In this document: one piece after another, positions 4,582 through 6,318 of the stretch
Layout of the letters: the number at the start of each line of letters is the position of its first letter
Numbering within the stretch: position 1 is the first letter of the stretch
Source of the DNA: an uncultured Clostridium sp.
Lineage (GTDB): Bacteria; Bacillota; Clostridia; TANB77; CAG-508
Direction of reading: 5' to 3'
Length of the DNA stretch: 6,318 bases
Assembly: GCA_945937855.1 (NCBI GenBank)
Contig: CAMEUC010000085.1
Coordinates: 1-6,318, forward strand
Made by a program: the position numbers and the translations under genes
The notes under the pieces: model-generated
Database searches by the model: none
Told to the model about the DNA's origin: nothing
What the model saw: the letters and a program-made list of their open reading frames with translations, nothing else

Positions 4582-5379
4582 ATGGGAGCTTATATAAAAA
4601 AAATCAAAGAAAGATATAAACAAACAAAAAAGAAATCATTAGTTGTTTATTTAATATTAAGAGTTTTAGTAATTATATGTATGGTTTTACAAGTCTTAAG
4701 GGGAGATTGGAATAATGCGTTTTTATGTATGTTATCATTAATATTGTTTACTATTCCAACTATTATAGAGGAAAAATTCAAAATAACTTTGCCAACTGTA
4801 TTAGAAACAATTATATATCTTTTTATATTTTCAGCAGAAATTTTAGGGGAGATAAATAATTTCTATGGAAATATTCCTTATTGGGATACTATACTACACA
4901 CAATAAATGGATTTCTAGCGGCAGGAATAGGATTTTCATTAATAGATTTATTAAATGAAAATAGTAAACATATTAAATTATCACCTTTATTTGTAGCAAT
5001 TGTAGCTTTTTGTTTTTCAATGACAATAGGAGTGTTATGGGAAGTTTTTGAGTATGGTGCTGATACCTTTTTAAAATATGATATGCAAAAAGATAGAATA
5101 ATAAGTCAAATTAGCACTGTAACTTTAGACCCTAAAAAAGACAATAATGCAATTATAATAAAAAATATTGACCACACTGTTTTGTATGACTCTAATGGAA
5201 AAGAATTGGCAGTTATAGAAGGTGGCTATTTAGATATAGGAATTATAGATACAATGAAAGATTTATTGGTAAACTTTATTGGGGCGATTGTTTTTAGTTT
5301 TATTGGTTTTATGTATATAAAAAATCGCGAAAAATATAAATTTGCAACCCATTTTATACCTACAAGTGATAAAAGTTAA
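4582..5379 (+). CDS. Multi-pass membrane protein related to the DUF2238/YjdF family
   Basis: The 265-residue protein has a basic N-terminus (KKIKERYKQTKKK) and about six membrane helices, near 20-39, 44-62, 71-89, 104-123, 134-155, and 226-246. Polar residues at helix edges recall the DUF2238/YjdF family: YWDTILHTINGF (100-111; Asp102, His106), LWEVFEYGAD (152-161; Trp153, Glu154, Glu157, Asp161), and GIIDTMKDLLVNFIGA (220-235; Asp223, Asp227). In that family the third block appears as WDTQWDM-like. The clustered His, Glu, and Asp residues suggest a metal or phosphate site in the membrane, but no function is established. A polar stretch of about 60 residues (165-224) between the last two helices is longer than I expect. 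AAAGGA at 4568-4573 is a modest ribosome binding site eight bases before the ATG. It has its own promoter, and a hairpin follows. Confidence 0.85.
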   Translation: MGAYIKKIKERYKQTKKKSLVVYLILRVLVIICMVLQVLRGDWNNAFLCMLSLILFTIPTIIEEKFKITLPTVLETIIYLFIFSAEILGEINNFYGNIPYWDTILHTINGFLAAGIGFSLIDLLNENSKHIKLSPLFVAIVAFCFSMTIGVLWEVFEYGADTFLKYDMQKDRIISQISTVTLDPKKDNNAIIIKNIDHTVLYDSNGKELAVIEGGYLDIGIIDTMKDLLVNFIGAIVFSFIGFMYIKNREKYKFATHFIPTSDKS

Positions 5380-5381
5380 AC

Positions 5382-5424
5382 AATATTAAGCAGTTAAGGG
5401 GCTTCCCTTGGCTGCTTAAATATT
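5382..5424 (+). terminator. Long hairpin after the membrane protein gene, probable terminator
   Basis: TTAAGCAG (5386-5393) pairs with CTGCTTAA (5412-5419). The stem continues inward through two G-T pairs and AAGGG/CCCTT to a GCTT loop at 5401-5404, and outward through AATA/TATT past one bulged A. The stem is about 19 pairs and starts three bases after the stop codon. The U-tract after it is poor (ATTATTAGC), so termination may be incomplete or the hairpin may mainly protect the mRNA 3' end. Confidence 0.7.
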
Positions 5425-5439
5425 ATTAGCAAACACAAC

Positions 5440-5468
5440 TTGACAGTGCTAAAATATTGTTATATAAT
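5440..5468 (+). promoter_or_regulatory. Perfect consensus sigma-A promoter of the alarmone synthetase gene
   Basis: TTGACA at 5440-5445, exactly 17 bases, then TATAAT at 5463-5468: a 12 of 12 match with optimal spacing. Transcription would start near 5475, giving a leader of about 23 bases with GAGGAG at 5484-5489. No operator-like dyad is seen over it. Confidence 0.9.
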
Positions 5469-5497
5469 ACAACTAAATAATATGAGGAGATTGGTAT

Positions 5498-6214
5498 ATG
5501 GAAAATAATTTAATAAACTTTGATGAGGTAAAAGAAGGAGCTCAGCAACTAAGAAAAATAAATCTTATGTATGAGTCAGCATTAAAAGAAATAGAAACAA
5601 AAATAGATATTATAAGTCAAGAATTTGAATTACTTTACAAATACAATCCAATAGAACATATAAAAACTAGAATAAAATCACCAGAAAGTATTGTAAAAAA
5701 ATTAAAGAAAAAAGGATTAGAGGTAACCTATAAAAATTTATTAAATGAAATAAATGATGTGGCAGGTATAAGAATAATTTGCTCATTTATACCAGATATT
5801 TATAGAATGGTAGAAATGTTTGAACAAACACCAGATATAAAAATAATTCAAGAAAAGGATTATATAAAAAATCCAAAACCAAGTGGATATTCTAGTTATC
5901 ATTTAATTGCACTAGTGCCAGTTAGTTTTTCACAAGGAATGACAAATGTAAAAGTAGAAATTCAAATAAGAACAATAGCAATGGACTTCTGGGCGAGCTT
6001 AGAGCACAAAATAAAATATAAATATGATGAAAATTTACCTAAAAATATTTCGAAAGAACTTATAGAATGCTCAAAAATAGTAAATAAGCTAGACAAAAAA
6101 ATGTCTAACTTAGGTAATACTCTTATAGAGGAATTTGATTTAGAACAAAATACTAATAAAAACAATAAACAGATAATAAAATTAGCGGAAAAAAATTTTA
6201 CAATAAGCATTTAA
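5498..6214 (+). CDS. relQ: Small alarmone synthetase (RelQ/YjbM-type GTP pyrophosphokinase)
   Basis: This cytosolic enzyme transfers pyrophosphate from ATP to GDP or GTP, making the stringent-response alarmones ppGpp and pppGpp. The 238-residue protein has only the RelA/SpoT synthetase domain; the HD hydrolase and C-terminal regulatory domains of long Rel proteins are absent, as in small synthetases. Visible motifs are IEHIKTRIKSPESIVKKL (52-69, ATP site), INDVAGIRIICSFI (85-98; Asp87 for Mg), KDYIKNPKPSGYSSYHLI (120-137; Tyr131 expected to stack on the guanine), and VEIQIRTIAMDFWASLEHK (153-171; Glu154 catalytic). IAMDFWASLEHK is characteristic of the RelQ group. The charged Asn/Lys-rich C-terminus corresponds to the helix used for oligomerisation in RelQ. 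GAGGAG lies eight bases before the ATG. The gene is alone; in Bacillus the NAD kinase gene usually follows, and none is seen here before the window ends. Confidence 0.93.
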   Translation: MENNLINFDEVKEGAQQLRKINLMYESALKEIETKIDIISQEFELLYKYNPIEHIKTRIKSPESIVKKLKKKGLEVTYKNLLNEINDVAGIRIICSFIPDIYRMVEMFEQTPDIKIIQEKDYIKNPKPSGYSSYHLIALVPVSFSQGMTNVKVEIQIRTIAMDFWASLEHKIKYKYDENLPKNISKELIECSKIVNKLDKKMSNLGNTLIEEFDLEQNTNKNNKQIIKLAEKNFTISI

Positions 6215-6318
6215 ACAATAAAATACATTTTAATTTGCTTTAACATTACAATTGATGAAAAACAAAAATTGTATAGGTTTAAAATAGATATGTCACAAGT
6301 AAATTGAAAATAAAATAT

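Noticed and set aside
5962..6210. Minus-strand open frame of 82 codons inside the alarmone synthetase gene
   Set aside because: Antisense to conserved synthetase motifs; its hydrophobic composition reflects Lys/Glu-rich codons on the other strand.
6247..6273. Inverted repeat TACAATT/AATTGTA after the alarmone synthetase gene, considered as its terminator
   Set aside because: Seven A-T-rich pairs around a 13-base loop with no T-run behind it; too weak to call, so the true terminator may lie beyond the window.
6255..6287. Ten-codon frame starting ATG AAA AAC, considered as a leader peptide
   Set aside because: No ribosome binding site, no regulatory codon run, and no downstream hairpin visible.

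Overview
The window is AT-rich with a standard bacterial code: tryptophans are encoded by TGG and no TGA is read through. Strong AGGAGG-type ribosome binding sites, sigma-A-like promoters often carrying an extended TGn -10, and short U-tailed hairpin terminators all point to a low-GC member of the Bacillota, most likely a Clostridia-type bacterium. The species cannot be told from the sequence. There is no tRNA, rRNA, CRISPR array, insertion sequence, or phage module, and no gap between genes exceeds 300 bases.

Layout from left to right. Positions 1-135 hold the tail of a probable upstream terminator and a near-consensus promoter for a class II fructose-bisphosphate aldolase (136-1065, +). A small orphan gene of 65 codons (1141-1338, +) follows with its own extended -10 promoter, and ends at a bidirectional terminator shared with smpB (1385-1828, -). 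Upstream of smpB is a perfect 41-base palindrome (1840-1880) that holds the smpB -10 and also sits just past the end of the next gene. Two small secreted, membrane-anchored proteins of unknown function lie in tandem on the minus strand (1891-2301 and 2504-2848). The second is divergent from a cytosolic permuted NlpC/P60-like cysteine hydrolase (2992-3555, +). That gene converges on an RluA-family pseudouridine synthase (3569-4450, -), and the terminator between them overlaps the synthase's last codons. A multi-pass membrane protein related to DUF2238/YjdF (4582-5379, +) is divergent from the synthase. Last comes a small alarmone synthetase of the RelQ/YjbM type (5498-6214, +) behind a perfect TTGACA-17-TATAAT promoter.

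Most genes appear to be single transcription units with their own promoter and terminator, so this is not one operon. The recognisable genes are core housekeeping: glycolysis, trans-translation, rRNA/tRNA modification, and (p)ppGpp stress signalling. The less understood part is the middle block (about 1840-3555): two small surface proteins, a divergent papain-like hydrolase, and two strong DNA dyads at promoters. If the window contains something undescribed, it is most likely there, but the sequence alone does not establish a system.
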